From the NCBI GenBank assembly GCA_031459765.1, contig JAVKHY010000014.1, positions 1 to 58,102 on the forward strand: DNA of 58,102 nt. The letters run 5' to 3'. The notes below the pieces were generated by a model that was not told the origin of the DNA, ran no database searches, and saw only the letters and a list, made by a program, of their open reading frames with translations. Source of the stretch: Armatimonadota bacterium. GTDB lineage: Bacteria > Sysuimicrobiota > Sysuimicrobiia > Sysuimicrobiales > Kaftiobacteriaceae. A program made the translations under genes and the position numbers. This document shows, piece by piece, positions 41,351-50,281 of this stretch (the stretch's first letter is position 1; each line of letters opens with the position of its first letter).

Positions 41351-41355
41351 CCGCC

Positions 41356-42264
41356 ATGGCCGCCGTCGCCGCGGGAACAGCGGAGCTGCGGGCCACCCGC
41401 CGGGAGGAGTGGCGGCGGGCCTGGCGTCGCTTTCGGGCCTCCACCCTCTCCCTGGTGGGATTGGCCATCATCGTGGCCATGGCCGGGGCCGCCGTGCTGG
41501 CGCCGGTGGTCGCCCCCCATCCGGAGCACGCCGGCGCCTTCGTGGACTTTGGCCGCACCTTCCGTCCTCCCAGCCGGGCGTATCCCTTCGGCACCGACGA
41601 CGTGGGGCGCGACGTCCTGTCCCGCGTGATCTACGGCGCGCGGATCTCGCTCTCCATCGGCGTGGTCGTGCTGGCCATCGCCCTGGCCATCGGCGTCACC
41701 CTGGGCCTCATCGCCGGCTACTGGACGGGGTGGTGGAGCAGCCTGATCATGCGGGTGACCGACGTCTTCCTGGCCATCCCGTCCATCGTCCTGGCCCTGG
41801 CCGTGACCGCGGTGCTCAAGCCCAGCCTGACCAATGCCATGATCGCCATCGCCTTCACCTGGTGGCCGTGGTACACGCGCCTGGTCTACGGCGAGGTCCT
41901 CTCCGCCAAGCAGGAAGCCTACGTGGAGGCCAGCCGCTCGGTGGGGGCCAGCCCCTGGCGCGTGGCCTTCCGGGAGATCCTCCCCAACGTCTGGTCTCCG
42001 GTGATCGTCAAGCTCACCCTGGACATGGGGTTCGTCATCCTGGTGGAAACCGGCCTGAGCTTCCTGGGCCTCGGAGCCCAGCCGCCTACGCCGGCCTGGG
42101 GCACCATGATCGCCGAAGGCCGCATCTACATGCCCGGCAACTGGTGGCTGGCCACCTTCCCCGGGCTGGCCATCTTCCTCACCGTGCTGGGATTCAACCT
42201 CCTGGGCGACGGCCTGCGCGACGTCTTCGACGTACAGATCGAGCAGTGGCGGGGCGGGGCGTGA
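41356..42264 (+). CDS. dppC: ABC peptide-type transporter permease DppC (set 3)
   Basis: 302 residues with an N-terminal cytosolic tail. YPFGTDDVGRDVLSRVIYGARIS and the EAA loop YVEASRSVGASPWRVAFREILPN identify DppC/OppC. FLGLGAQPPTPAWGTMIAEGRIYM and LLGDGLRDVFDVQIEQ close the protein. With DppB it forms the pore; DppD follows four bases later. Confidence 0.94.
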   Translation: MAAVAAGTAELRATRREEWRRAWRRFRASTLSLVGLAIIVAMAGAAVLAPVVAPHPEHAGAFVDFGRTFRPPSRAYPFGTDDVGRDVLSRVIYGARISLSIGVVVLAIALAIGVTLGLIAGYWTGWWSSLIMRVTDVFLAIPSIVLALAVTAVLKPSLTNAMIAIAFTWWPWYTRLVYGEVLSAKQEAYVEASRSVGASPWRVAFREILPNVWSPVIVKLTLDMGFVILVETGLSFLGLGAQPPTPAWGTMIAEGRIYMPGNWWLATFPGLAIFLTVLGFNLLGDGLRDVFDVQIEQWRGGA

Positions 42265-42268
42265 GGGC

Positions 42269-43267
42269 ATGGAACCCCTGCTGTCCGTGACCGATCTCGT
42301 CATCCACTTCCACCTCTTCGAGGGACGGGCCCGGGTGATCAACGGCGTGGACCTGACCATCGGCCGGGGGGAGAGCGTGGCCCTGGTGGGCGAGACGGGG
42401 TGCGGCAAATCCATCACGGCGCGGGCCATCCTGGGGCTGCTTCCCGCCAACGCCGAAATCGTCTCCGGCCGCATCACCTTCGACGGCCGCGATCTCCTGA
42501 AGCTCAGCGCCGAGGAGCTGACCCAGATCCGGGGCCGACGGATCGCCATGATCTTCCAGGACCCCGCGACGGCGCTGAATCCCGTCTTCACCGTCGGGGA
42601 GCAGCTGCAGGATGTGCTCCGCTACCGGAACGGTGCCCGCGCCGGGCGGGAGCGGGCCGGACGGCGCGACCGGGAGACCGTGCGCGCCCGCTGCGTGGAG
42701 ATGCTGCGGCTGGTGCGCCTCCCGGATCCGGAAGGGGCGATGGCCCGGTATCCCGCGGAGCTGTCGGGGGGAATGCGGCAGCGCGTGCTCATCGCCCTGG
42801 CGCTGCTCCAGCAGCCGGAGCTGGTCATCGCCGACGAGATCGGCACGGCGCTGGACGTCTCGATCCAGGACCAGATCCTGCAGGAACTGCGGGACCTGGT
42901 GCGCACCCGGGGGACCTCCATGCTCTACATCACCCACAACCTGGGGGTGGCGCGCCTGGTCTCGGACCGCATCTACGTGATGTACGCCGGCGAAATCGTC
43001 GAGAGCGCCCCCACGCCCCGTCTCTTCGCCGCGCAGCTCCACCCGTACGCGCAGGGGCTGCTGGCGGCGGTGCCCCGGCTGACGGGAACCATCGGCGAGG
43101 GGATCGAGGGACGGATCCCCGACTACGTCGCCCCGCCTCCGGCCTGCCGCTTTGAGCCGCGCTGCCCCTTCCGGATGGCGGTCTGCCGCGAGCTCCGGCC
43201 GCCGCTCGTGGAGGTGGAGCCGGGACGGCGGGTGGCCTGCCACCTGCACCCGGGGCCCCGAACGTGA
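42269..43267 (+). CDS. dppD: ABC peptide-type transporter ATP-binding protein DppD (set 3)
   Basis: 332 residues. Walker A is [10 protein letters not shown], the signature is [15 protein letters not shown], and the switch His is in [10 protein letters not shown]. Walker B reads [12 protein letters not shown] in place of the usual ADEPTTALD; the catalytic Glu is kept but the conserved Pro-Thr is Ile-Gly. The C-terminal oligopeptide-transporter domain holds [14 protein letters not shown], the Cys motif typical of DppD/F. It overlaps dppF by four bases. It may also serve the other three permease pairs, which lack ATPase genes. Confidence 0.94.
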   Translation: MEPLLSVTDLVIHFHLFEGRARVINGVDLTIGRGESVALVGETGCGKSITARAILGLLPANAEIVSGRITFDGRDLLKLSAEELTQIRGRRIAMIFQDPATALNPVFTVGEQLQDVLRYRNGARAGRERAGRRDRETVRARCVEMLRLVRLPDPEGAMARYPAELSGGMRQRVLIALALLQQPELVIADEIGTALDVSIQDQILQELRDLVRTRGTSMLYITHNLGVARLVSDRIYVMYAGEIVESAPTPRLFAAQLHPYAQGLLAAVPRLTGTIGEGIEGRIPDYVAPPPACRFEPRCPFRMAVCRELRPPLVEVEPGRRVACHLHPGPRT

Positions 43268-44316
43268 CCACCGACGTCTTACTCGAGGCCGAGGGGGTGA
43301 GCAAGACCTTTCCGCTCACCGTCGGGCTGCTGCGTCGCCGCATCGGGGAGGTCCGCGCCGTCGAAGACGTGACCCTGGCCATCCGGGCGGGAGAGACCCT
43401 GGCCCTGGTCGGCGAATCGGGATCGGGAAAGACCACGCTGGCCAAGGTGCTGATCCGCCTCCTGACCCCCACCTCGGGCCTGATTCGTTTCGAAGGCCGC
43501 GACCTCACCCGCCTCCCCGAACGGGCCCTGCAGTCGGTCCGCCGCCAGATGCAGATCGTCTTTCAGGATCCGGCCTCCTCCCTGAACCCGCGCCGGCGGG
43601 TGAAAGACATCGTCGCCGCCCCCCTGGAGGTCCACGGCATCGGCACCCCCCGCTCGCGGCTGCAGCGGGTGGGCGAACTTCTGGAACGGGTGGAGCTGCC
43701 GCCCCGGGACTTCATGTTCCGGTATCCCCACGCCCTCTCCGGCGGCCAGCGCCAGCGTGTGGCCATCGCCCGGGCCCTGGCCCTGGAGCCGAAGTTTGTG
43801 GTCCTGGACGAACCGACCTCGGCGCTGGACGTCTCGGTCCAGGCCAAGATCGTCGCCCTGTTGAAGCGCCTGCAGGGCGAGCTGTCCCTGACCTACCTGT
43901 TCATCTCCCACGATCTGAGCCTGGTGCGCAACGTGGCCGACACCATCGCCGTGATGTACCTCGGCAAGGTGGTGGAGATCGCCCAGACGGAGGAGCTGTT
44001 CCGGGCGCCGAGCCACCCCTACACGCGGGCGCTGCTCTCCACCATCCCCGTGGTCGACGACGCCGAGCGGGCGCTGGTGCCGGAGAAAATCACCCTCACC
44101 GGCGAGATCCCCAGCGCCGCCCGCATTCCGCCGGGCTGCGCCTTCCATCCCCGCTGTTACGCGCGGTTCGAGGAGTGCGACCGGGTCCGCCCCGAGCTGG
44201 TGGCCGTGGCGCCCCACCACCGCGTGCGCTGCATTCTCTACGATCCGGCCCACGGCGCGCGGGGACTGCCCCGGGCAGCCGTGCCCGCCGGCGAAAGGAG
44301 GAGTGACGGTTCCTGA
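43264..44316 (+). CDS. dppF: ABC peptide-type transporter ATP-binding protein DppF (set 3)
   Basis: 350 residues from a GTG. Walker A is [12 protein letters not shown], the signature is [15 protein letters not shown], Walker B is [11 protein letters not shown] and the switch is [10 protein letters not shown]. The C-terminal oligopeptide domain has [15 protein letters not shown]. It forms a heterodimeric motor with DppD. Its last base overlaps the first base of the M29-type aminopeptidase gene, which couples uptake to hydrolysis. Confidence 0.95.
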   Translation: MTTDVLLEAEGVSKTFPLTVGLLRRRIGEVRAVEDVTLAIRAGETLALVGESGSGKTTLAKVLIRLLTPTSGLIRFEGRDLTRLPERALQSVRRQMQIVFQDPASSLNPRRRVKDIVAAPLEVHGIGTPRSRLQRVGELLERVELPPRDFMFRYPHALSGGQRQRVAIARALALEPKFVVLDEPTSALDVSVQAKIVALLKRLQGELSLTYLFISHDLSLVRNVADTIAVMYLGKVVEIAQTEELFRAPSHPYTRALLSTIPVVDDAERALVPEKITLTGEIPSAARIPPGCAFHPRCYARFEECDRVRPELVAVAPHHRVRCILYDPAHGARGLPRAAVPAGERRSDGS

Positions 44317-45380
44317 TGCCCTGGATCGATCAGGCGGCGATCCTGCCCGGCGTGCTGGAGATGCTCCGGGTGAACCTGGCCGTCCGGCCGCCTGAACGCG
44401 TTCTGGTCCTCACCGACACGCCGACCGCGGAGCAGTGGGAGCGGTTCGCCGCGGCGGAGATCGAGGTGATGCTCCGCCGCGCCTACCTCGCCCGCCTCAT
44501 CGCCGACGCGGCGCGCGAACACTTCCCCGGGTGCACCGTGACCTTTGCCACCTACCCCTCCACGGGGCGCAACGCCGTGGAACCCCCCGCGGAGACGGCG
44601 GGGCGGATGCTGGAGGCCGACGTCATCCTGGCCATCACCTCCTTCTCCCTCAGCCACACCGACGCGCGGGAGGAAGCCTGCCGGCGCGGGGCCCGCGTGG
44701 CCAGCATGCCCCGGTTCCTTCCGGAGATGCTGTATCCGGGCGGACCGATGGCCGCCGACTACCAGCAGATCGCCGTCGGCACCGCCCGACTGGCGGCGCT
44801 GATCACCGCCGCCCGACGCGTCCGGATCACCACGCCCGCGGGGACGGCGATCAGTTTCAGCGTCGAGGGGCGGGAGGGCCGCCGCGACCACGGGCTGTAC
44901 ACCGAGCGCGGGGCGTGGGGCAACCTGCCCGCGGGCGAAGCCTACTGCGCGCTGTGCGAAGGCACGGCGGAAGGGGTCATCGTCGTCGAACCGGGATGGC
45001 ACGCCAAGCTGACGGAGCCCATGACGCTCTCCTTCCGCGCAGGGGAAGTCATCGACATCCGCGGCGGCGGGGTGGTGGGCGCCGAGATCGCAGAGATCGT
45101 CGATCTGGCCCGGCGCGCCCCGCAGACCCGGCCGCGCCGCCTGCTCGGGGAACTGGGGATCGGCACCAATCCCAACGCCCGCCGGACCGACATCACGGTC
45201 GAAGCGGAGAAGATCAAAGGCACGGTGCATCTGGCCGTCGGGGACAACAGCCACATGGGGGGGACCAACGTCGCCGACTACCATCAGGACTTCGTCCTCC
45301 CGCACCCCGATCTCTGGCTTGACGAGGTACCCGTGATCGCCGCGGGCCGCTGGGTGCATCCCGACCTGGCCGGACTGTAG
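44316..45380 (+). CDS. M29-type (leucyl aminopeptidase/NicX-like) metal-dependent enzyme, canonical copy
   Basis: 354 residues. The C-terminal metal site of the M29/NicX-like superfamily is complete: Glu279 (GELGIGTNP), Glu298 (AEKIKGT), His305 (VHLAVGDN) and His323/Asp325 (YHQDF). Members are cobalt/zinc aminopeptidases that act on short peptides; a related branch (NicX) is an iron dioxygenase opening a pyridine ring, so a ring-opening role is also thinkable. The N-terminal half (RVNLAVRPPERVLVLTDTP) is the usual substrate-binding domain. No signal peptide, so it is cytosolic. It is fused in transcription to dppF, which argues for a role in breaking down the imported compound. Confidence 0.85.
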   Translation: MPWIDQAAILPGVLEMLRVNLAVRPPERVLVLTDTPTAEQWERFAAAEIEVMLRRAYLARLIADAAREHFPGCTVTFATYPSTGRNAVEPPAETAGRMLEADVILAITSFSLSHTDAREEACRRGARVASMPRFLPEMLYPGGPMAADYQQIAVGTARLAALITAARRVRITTPAGTAISFSVEGREGRRDHGLYTERGAWGNLPAGEAYCALCEGTAEGVIVVEPGWHAKLTEPMTLSFRAGEVIDIRGGGVVGAEIAEIVDLARRAPQTRPRRLLGELGIGTNPNARRTDITVEAEKIKGTVHLAVGDNSHMGGTNVADYHQDFVLPHPDLWLDEVPVIAAGRWVHPDLAGL

Positions 45381-45418
45381 GGGACGCAGCGGCCCCGCAC
45401 CGGAAGGAGGCGGAAGAG

Positions 45419-46483
45419 ATGGAAATCTTGCTGGGGACGGAAGCTTTGAGAGACTACCTCTCCTTCGAGGTGGCCGCCGCGGCCCAGAAGCTGGTGCGCG
45501 ACGTCATGCTCGTGCGGCCGGGCGAGCAGGTGGCCATCACCGCCGACACCAGCAGCGACGGGCGCGTGGTCGAGGCCACGGCGAAAGCGGCCTATGCGGC
45601 CGCAGCGGTCCCCGTGGTGCTCTGGTACCAGACCACCCTGGGCAGCGGCGTGGAGCCGCCGCGGCCCGTCGCCGCCGCCATCGCCGACTGCGACGTCTGG
45701 ATCGAGTACGCCGTGGGCTATACGCTGTACTCCGCCGCCTTCCGGCGGGCCATGGACCGCGGCGCCCGGTACATCTGTCTCAGCGGGATGGACGCCGACA
45801 TGCTCGTGCGCACGGTGGGCCGGGTGGACTACCGTGCCCTGGTGGCCATGGGGGAGCAACTGCGGGCGCTGGTGGCCGCCGCGCGCCAGGTGCACATCAC
45901 CACGCCCGCGGGAACGGACATCACGGCGGACAACGGCGGACGGTTCGTCCGCCACTCCGGCAAGCTGGCGGACACCCCGGGGGAGCCCATCATGCTGGGG
46001 GGCCAGATCTCGTGGAGCCCGCTGGAGGAGAGCATCAACGGGCGGCTGGTCTTCGACGGCTGCATCTGGCCACCGGCCGAGATCGGCCTGGTCCGCTCCC
46101 CGGTGACGCTGACGATCGAAGCGGGCATCGTCCGGGAGATCGAGGGCGGGGCCGAGGCCCGCCTCTACAAACAGTGGCTGGCCGCGTTCAACGATCCCAA
46201 CATGTACCGCGTGGCGCACTTCTCGCTGGGGTTCAACCCCGGGGTGAGGCGGCCCACCGGGCGTATCGTCGAGGACGAACGCCTCTTCGGCTGCCTGAAC
46301 GTCGGCATCGGCACCCAGGGACCCCAGCTCAGGGCGGTGGGGTGGAAGGCGGCCGCCCACACCGACGGGGTGGCGCTGAACCCGACCATCCACCTCGACG
46401 GCGAACCGCTGGAGGTCGCGGGACGGTACGTGCACCCGGAGATCGTCGCCGCCTGCCGCGCGCTGGGCGTCCCCGGGTACTAG
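45419..46483 (+). CDS. M29-type paralogue with altered metal site
   Basis: 354 residues, the same length as the preceding gene and related to it end to end. SFEVAAAAQKLVRDVMLVRPGEQVAITADT is the M29-like N-terminus, and VHITTPAGTDITADNGG matches the middle block. At the metal site Glu279 of the first copy corresponds to His267 (AHFSLGFNP), His305 to Asn294 (CLNVGIGT), while Glu287 and His314/Asp316 (AHTDG) are kept. The site is therefore different, and the protein may bind another metal, act on another substrate or be a non-catalytic partner of the first. It has its own GGAAGGAGG ribosome site 38 bases after the first copy. Confidence 0.8.
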   Translation: MEILLGTEALRDYLSFEVAAAAQKLVRDVMLVRPGEQVAITADTSSDGRVVEATAKAAYAAAAVPVVLWYQTTLGSGVEPPRPVAAAIADCDVWIEYAVGYTLYSAAFRRAMDRGARYICLSGMDADMLVRTVGRVDYRALVAMGEQLRALVAAARQVHITTPAGTDITADNGGRFVRHSGKLADTPGEPIMLGGQISWSPLEESINGRLVFDGCIWPPAEIGLVRSPVTLTIEAGIVREIEGGAEARLYKQWLAAFNDPNMYRVAHFSLGFNPGVRRPTGRIVEDERLFGCLNVGIGTQGPQLRAVGWKAAAHTDGVALNPTIHLDGEPLEVAGRYVHPEIVAACRALGVPGY

Positions 46484-46492
46484 CCCGACGCG

Positions 46493-47569
46493 ATGAGGCT
46501 GTCGGCCGACGATATCGAGCCGCTGGTGATCGGCGGATCCCTCCTGGGAGGCGGGGGCGGCGGCGATCCGGCGCTGGGCCGCCGGTTCGCGCGGATGGCG
46601 CTGGACCTGGGCACCCCGGAGATCATCCCGCTGGAGGCGCTGCCGACGGAGGCGACCGTGGTCACGGTGGCGCTCGTCGGCGCGCCGTCCGCGCCCGAGC
46701 AGCACGTGACTCCGGAGGACCTGGCCCGGGCCGTCCGCCTGCTGCAGGAGACCTTCGGCGTCCGGGCCGCCGCCCTCAACGGCAACGAGAACGGCGGGTT
46801 CGCCTCCGTCAACGGATGGGTGCAGTCGGCCGTCCTGGGGATTCCGCTGGTGGATGCGCCGTGCAACGGGCGGGCCCACCCCACCGCCCTGATGGGCGCC
46901 ATGGGGCTGCACCGGGTGCCGGGCTACCTCTCCCGGCAGGCGGCGGTCGGCGGCGCCGGCGGACGCCGTCTCGAGGTGACGGTCGCCGGCTCGGTGGAGG
47001 GCGCGTCGGCTCTGGTGCGGCAGGCCGCGGTGCAGGCCGGCGGAGTCGTGGGGGTGGCGCGCAATCCCGTAGAGGCAGGCTATCTGGCCGCGCACGGCGC
47101 CCCGGGGGCGATCGCCATGGCGCGGCGCCTGGGCCAGGCCGTCCTCGAGGCGCTCCCGCAGGGAGGAGAAGCGGCCTGGTCCGCGGCGGCCGGAATCCTC
47201 GGCGGCACGGTCGTCGATGTCGGCCGGATCCTCCGCGTGAACCTGGCGATGGCCGGAGGATTCGACCGGGGCACCGTCATCGTCCGGACCTCCCGGACCT
47301 ATGAACTGTCGGTGTGGAACGAGTACATGACGCTGGAGCGCGACGGCCGCCGGCTGGCGACCTTTCCGGACCTGATCGCCACCCTGGCCGAAAGCGGCCT
47401 GCCTCTGACCTCCGCGGAGCTGCGTGAGGGCATGACCGTAGCCCTCCTGACCGCTCCCCGAGAGCGCCTGCTCCTCGGCGCGGGCGTGCGGGACGCGGAG
47501 CTGCTCCGCGCGGCGGGCGAAGTGATCGGCAAAGATCTGAGTCGGCCCAACGGCTCGGGCGAATCGTAA
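46493..47569 (+). CDS. DUF917-family protein
   Basis: 358 residues. RLSADDIEPLVIGGSLLGGGGGGDPALG is the Gly-rich DUF917 N-terminus, with NGNENGGFASVNGWVQSAVLGIPLVDAPCNGRAHPTALMG as the second hallmark (Asp-x3-Asn-Gly-Arg). ILGGTVVDVGRIL and FDRGTVIV belong to the C-terminal domain. The family is related to hydantoinase-type proteins, and I recall one characterised member acting on S-methyl thiohydantoin; that assignment should be checked. It starts nine bases after the second M29-type gene and precedes DUF1177 by 11 bases. Cytosolic, no membrane segment. Confidence 0.88.
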   Translation: MRLSADDIEPLVIGGSLLGGGGGGDPALGRRFARMALDLGTPEIIPLEALPTEATVVTVALVGAPSAPEQHVTPEDLARAVRLLQETFGVRAAALNGNENGGFASVNGWVQSAVLGIPLVDAPCNGRAHPTALMGAMGLHRVPGYLSRQAAVGGAGGRRLEVTVAGSVEGASALVRQAAVQAGGVVGVARNPVEAGYLAAHGAPGAIAMARRLGQAVLEALPQGGEAAWSAAAGILGGTVVDVGRILRVNLAMAGGFDRGTVIVRTSRTYELSVWNEYMTLERDGRRLATFPDLIATLAESGLPLTSAELREGMTVALLTAPRERLLLGAGVRDAELLRAAGEVIGKDLSRPNGSGES

Positions 47570-47580
47570 GGAGGAGCGCA

Positions 47581-48534
47581 GTGTGGAAGCAGACGATCGA
47601 AGCCTATGAGCTCCTGGATGCGGCGACCGTCAACGGAGAGGCGGTCGCCGCGACGCTGCGGGCGCGGGGATTGGAGGTCCAGGTCCGGCACGTCGAGGGG
47701 GAGCGCGGGGCGACGGACGTCCTGCGGATCAGCGTCCCCGGGACGCGGGGACGGACGACCGGCGGCGACGCGCCGACGCTGGGCGTGATCGGGCAGTTGG
47801 GCGGCATCGGAGCCCGCCCCGCGCGGATCGGCCTCGTCTCCGACGCCGACGGGGCCATCACCGCCGTGGCCGTGGCCTTGAAACTGGCCGACATGCGGCG
47901 GGCCGGCGACCTCCTGCCCGGCGACGTGATCGTCACCACACACATCTGCCCGCAGGCGCCGACCCGCCCCCACCATCCCGTCCCCTTCATGGACTCACCT
48001 GTGGGGATCGACCGGCTGGTCCGGCTGGCCGTGGATCCGGCGATGGAAGCGATTCTCTCCATCGACACGACGCGGGGGAACCGGGTCGTCAACAGCCGCG
48101 GCATCGCCATTTCGCCCACCGTCAAGGAAGGCTATCTCCTGCGGGTCAGCGAGGACCTGCTGGACCTCCTGCAGGCGGTCACGGGACGTCTTCCCGTCGT
48201 CCTGCCGCTGACCACGCAGGACATCACCCCCTACGGCAACGACATCTTCCACCTCAACAGCATCGCGCAACCGGCGACGGTGACCACGGCGCCGGTCGTG
48301 GGCGTGGCGCTGACCACGGAGGTGGCGGTGCCCGGACCGGCGACGGGGGCCAGTCAGGCGGCGGACATCGAAGAGGCGGCCCGGTTCTGCATCGAGGTGG
48401 CCAAGGCCTACGGCGCGGGGAGTTGCCGGTTTTACGACCCCGAGGAGTTCCACCGGCTGCTCGCCCTCTATGGACCCATGAGCCGGCTCCAGGCGCCCCA
48501 CCCCTGGCCGGGGGAGGCGGGCCCGCCACCGTGA
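47581..48534 (+). CDS. DUF1177-family protein
   Basis: 317 residues from a GTG behind AAGGAGG. KQTIEAYELLDAATVNGEAV, GVIGQLGGIGARPARIGLVSDADGAI and PGDVIVTTHICPQAPTRPHHPVPFMDSPVG are the family blocks. The His/Asp-rich THICPQAPTRPHH looks like a metal site, and the fold is probably peptidase- or amidohydrolase-like, but no activity is established as far as I know. It is the last gene of the AroM-to-DUF1177 run; an internal promoter follows. DUF1177 genes commonly sit beside AroM, M29-type and transporter genes, as here. Confidence 0.87.
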   Translation: MWKQTIEAYELLDAATVNGEAVAATLRARGLEVQVRHVEGERGATDVLRISVPGTRGRTTGGDAPTLGVIGQLGGIGARPARIGLVSDADGAITAVAVALKLADMRRAGDLLPGDVIVTTHICPQAPTRPHHPVPFMDSPVGIDRLVRLAVDPAMEAILSIDTTRGNRVVNSRGIAISPTVKEGYLLRVSEDLLDLLQAVTGRLPVVLPLTTQDITPYGNDIFHLNSIAQPATVTTAPVVGVALTTEVAVPGPATGASQAADIEEAARFCIEVAKAYGAGSCRFYDPEEFHRLLALYGPMSRLQAPHPWPGEAGPPP

Positions 48535-48600
48535 AATTCCGATGGACATCCAGTCCATCGGCCTGGTGCCCCGTGTTGATTTCGTCGGGTTCGCGCCCGA

Positions 48601-48629
48601 TTGACCCTTCCAGACGACGACCATAGAAT
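48601..48629 (+). promoter_or_regulatory. Sigma-70-type promoter for importer set 4
   Basis: TTGACC (48601-48606), a 17-base spacer and TAGAAT (48624-48629) lie 26 bases before the ATG at 48655. This is the best-formed promoter I see in the window. Confidence 0.65.
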
Positions 48630-48654
48630 CCCACCCGAAGGGAGGGCAGAGAAG

Positions 48655-50265
48655 ATGCATCGCTGGCTCGTTCTCCTGACCGTGGTTACGCTGGCCGGTC
48701 TGGTGCTGTCGGGGACTTCGCCGCCGGCGGCGGCGCAGGCACCTACCACCCTCACCCAGGGGCTGGGGGAGGAACCTGAGAACATCGACCCCCAGCGAAC
48801 CAACCGGTTCCACTCGCTGATCGTGCTCAGCTACATCGTCGAGCCGCTGTTTACCCTCGACAGAGAGTTCAAGGTCGTCCCGCTCCTGGCGCAGTCCTAT
48901 ACCTGGTCGCCGGACAGGAAAACGCTCCGCGTCGTCCTCAAGGACGGTATTACCTTCCACAACGGCGCTCCGCTCACCTCAGCCGACGTCAAGGCGACGT
49001 TCGAACGGTATATCACCGTGTCGCCCCTTTCCTCGTACGTACGACCGCGCAACGGGGGGATCGTCGGCATGGACACGCCGGATTCACGCACCATCATCTT
49101 TCGGTTCGGTCAGCCCAAGCCGCTGGCCATGATCTCGGACCTGGCCGACGCGCATACCGGCATTCTGCCGGCGTCCTTCATCGCCAGCACCCCCTCGGCC
49201 GACATCGGGATCCGGGCGCTGATCGGGACCGGTCCGTACATCTTCAAGGAATGGGTGCCGGGCGACCGGATCGTGCTTGAGCGGAATGACCGCTACCGCC
49301 ACGGTCCGGTTTTTTCGCCCAACCGAGGGCCGGCCCACTTCCAGCGCATGGTGTTCAGAATCATTCCCGAAGACGCCACCATGACGGCGGAGGTGACGGC
49401 GGGCAACGTGGACATCACCTTCGACGTCACGCCCTCCGGCCTCCAGCAGCTGCGCGCCAATCCCAACGTGGTCGTGATGCAGGCGCCCACGTACAGTGTC
49501 CAATACCTCGTCCTGAACATGGAACGTTGGATGTTCCAGAACGCCAGGGTCCGGCAGGCCATCGCCCACAGCATCGACAAGGAGGCGATCGCCCGCGCGG
49601 CGTGGCTGGGCGTGGGGCGGCCGGTCGACGGTTTGATCAATGAGGCCACCATCGGCTACTGGCCCGGCGTCAAGCAGTACGCATACAAGTATGACGTGGC
49701 CCGGGCGAAGGCGCTGCTCGCCGAAGCCGGCTGGCGACCCGGGGCCGACGGGATCCTGCGGCGCGACGGCGACCGTTTCGAGGTCACGCTCATCACCTTC
49801 TCGAACATCGACCAGTGGCGCCGCGCCGGCGTCATCGTGCAGAGCCAGCTGAAGCAGGTGGGTATCGAGGTCAAGGTCGAGACCGCCGAGGTGGGCGCGA
49901 CCTATGATCGCGCCCGAGCCGGGAACTTCGACATCGGGATCTTCCGCAACACCTGGTGGCTGGCGCAGCCCTACCTGACGTTCCTGACGCATTCGGTGAA
50001 CATCCCCTCCAGCAACTTCTCGCGGTGGCCCAATCCCGAACTGGACAAGGCGCTGGACACGGCGAGCAACGCGCTGGACGACGGGGAACGCGAGCGGGCG
50101 CTGCAGCGGGCGCAGCGCATCATCGTGGAGTCCGCGGTCTGGGTGCCGCTCGTCTCCAACACCAACCTTCTCGCCGCCAAGAAATCGGTGGGAGGATTGG
50201 ACGTGCTGGCTCAGCACCCGTGGTGGCCGGTGCACCTGCGAGCGCTGGCGCTGACGCGGAAGTAG
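48655..50265 (+). CDS. ABC transporter substrate-binding protein, family 5 (set 4)
   Basis: 536 residues. The start is the ATG at 48655 with GGGAGG upstream; signal peptide HRWLVLLTVVTLAGLVLSGTSPPAAAQA. LTQGLGEEPENIDPQRTN and LAQSYTWSPDRKTLRVVLK-DGITFHNGAPLTSADVKATFERYI are family 5 blocks. VRQAIAHSIDKEAIARAAWLGVG and AKALLAEAGWRPGADGILRRDGDRFEV follow. It has its own promoter, so this unit can be expressed apart from the Dpp operon before it. It feeds the B-C permeases downstream and, via M20 hydrolase, a cytosolic cleavage step. Confidence 0.93.
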   Translation: MHRWLVLLTVVTLAGLVLSGTSPPAAAQAPTTLTQGLGEEPENIDPQRTNRFHSLIVLSYIVEPLFTLDREFKVVPLLAQSYTWSPDRKTLRVVLKDGITFHNGAPLTSADVKATFERYITVSPLSSYVRPRNGGIVGMDTPDSRTIIFRFGQPKPLAMISDLADAHTGILPASFIASTPSADIGIRALIGTGPYIFKEWVPGDRIVLERNDRYRHGPVFSPNRGPAHFQRMVFRIIPEDATMTAEVTAGNVDITFDVTPSGLQQLRANPNVVVMQAPTYSVQYLVLNMERWMFQNARVRQAIAHSIDKEAIARAAWLGVGRPVDGLINEATIGYWPGVKQYAYKYDVARAKALLAEAGWRPGADGILRRDGDRFEVTLITFSNIDQWRRAGVIVQSQLKQVGIEVKVETAEVGATYDRARAGNFDIGIFRNTWWLAQPYLTFLTHSVNIPSSNFSRWPNPELDKALDTASNALDDGERERALQRAQRIIVESAVWVPLVSNTNLLAAKKSVGGLDVLAQHPWWPVHLRALALTRK

Positions 50266-50281
50266 GCGGGGGCGTACGGCC

